Source: Armatimonadota bacterium | GTDB lineage: Bacteria > Armatimonadota > SYMT01 | Assembly (NCBI GenBank): GCA_020696885.1 | Contig: JAJFMS010000249.1 | Span: 1-6,053, forward strand | Reading direction: 5' to 3' | Length of the DNA: 6,053 nucleotides | Part shown: in pieces, positions 5,958 through 6,053 of the stretch | Layout of the letters: every line of letters starts with the position of its first letter | Numbering within the stretch: the first letter of the stretch is position 1 | Position numbers and translations under genes: made by a program | Notes under the pieces: model-generated | What the model was told of the DNA's origin: nothing | Database searches by the model: none | Seen by the model: the letters and a program-made list of their open reading frames with translations, nothing else

Positions 5958-6053
5958 CTATCCTGGGAAGAGCCGCGCCAGCTCCTCGGTAGTAGGCTGG
6001 CGGCCGTACTCGCTGATCTGGAACGCCTCGGTGAACCGGCAGCCCTCCGGAAC
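5958..6053 (-). CDS. C-terminal end of an unrecognised minus-strand gene, partial
   Basis: From the right edge a minus-strand frame is open for 31 codons to TAG at 5958-5960. Residues run from VPEGCRFTEAFQISEYGRQ to a last stretch EELARLFPG. By count, 26 of 31 codons end in G or C, as expected for a real gene in this high-GC DNA. The stretch is too short to name a family. It is on the same strand as the cytochrome-domain gene, but 271 repeat-rich bases separate the two, so a shared operon is doubtful. Confidence 0.6.
   Translation of the reverse strand, partial: VPEGCRFTEAFQISEYGRQPTTEELARLFPG

Overview
The window is high-GC bacterial DNA. Its core is a minus-strand gene pair of the 'planctomycete cytochrome' type: a secreted PSCyt1/DUF1549/DUF1553 protein followed by a Tat-exported DUF1501 protein. 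From general knowledge this pairing is common in Planctomycetota, Verrucomicrobiota, Acidobacteriota and Gemmatimonadota. The sequence alone does not decide between these phyla. All assignments come from motif reading, not database searches.

Left part, plus strand (1-1142): the 3' part of an Rpn-like PD-(D/E)XK 'transposase' gene with a DUF4351-like tail runs in from the left edge and stops at 758. A decayed second copy of its C-terminal region follows (about 870-1142) and is interrupted by an in-frame TGA. Positions 1143-1321 hold no gene, but contain an inverted repeat with some integron attC-like features and a compound stem-loop placed to end the minus-strand operon.

Centre, minus strand (5686 down to 1322), read right to left: the 856-residue cytochrome-domain gene with a carbohydrate-binding-like NPCBM domain inserted in its DUF1553 part; a 137-base gap with two hairpins; the DUF1501 gene; and a small 80-residue gene that overlaps the DUF1501 stop by 8 bases. 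The likely logic is an outward-facing cytochrome/carbohydrate-binding protein working with an exported alkaline-phosphatase-fold protein, with the small gene translationally coupled to the second. Neither large family has a firmly established biochemical role.

Right part (5687-6053): a repeat-dense intergenic stretch. It has a 112-base element with perfect 26-base inverted arms and an inner hairpin, built from ATCCTGT units, and further arrays of 8-10 base units. At the edge is the last 31 codons of another minus-strand gene. The repeat element lies between that gene's stop and the start of the cytochrome-domain gene, so it probably separates two transcription units.
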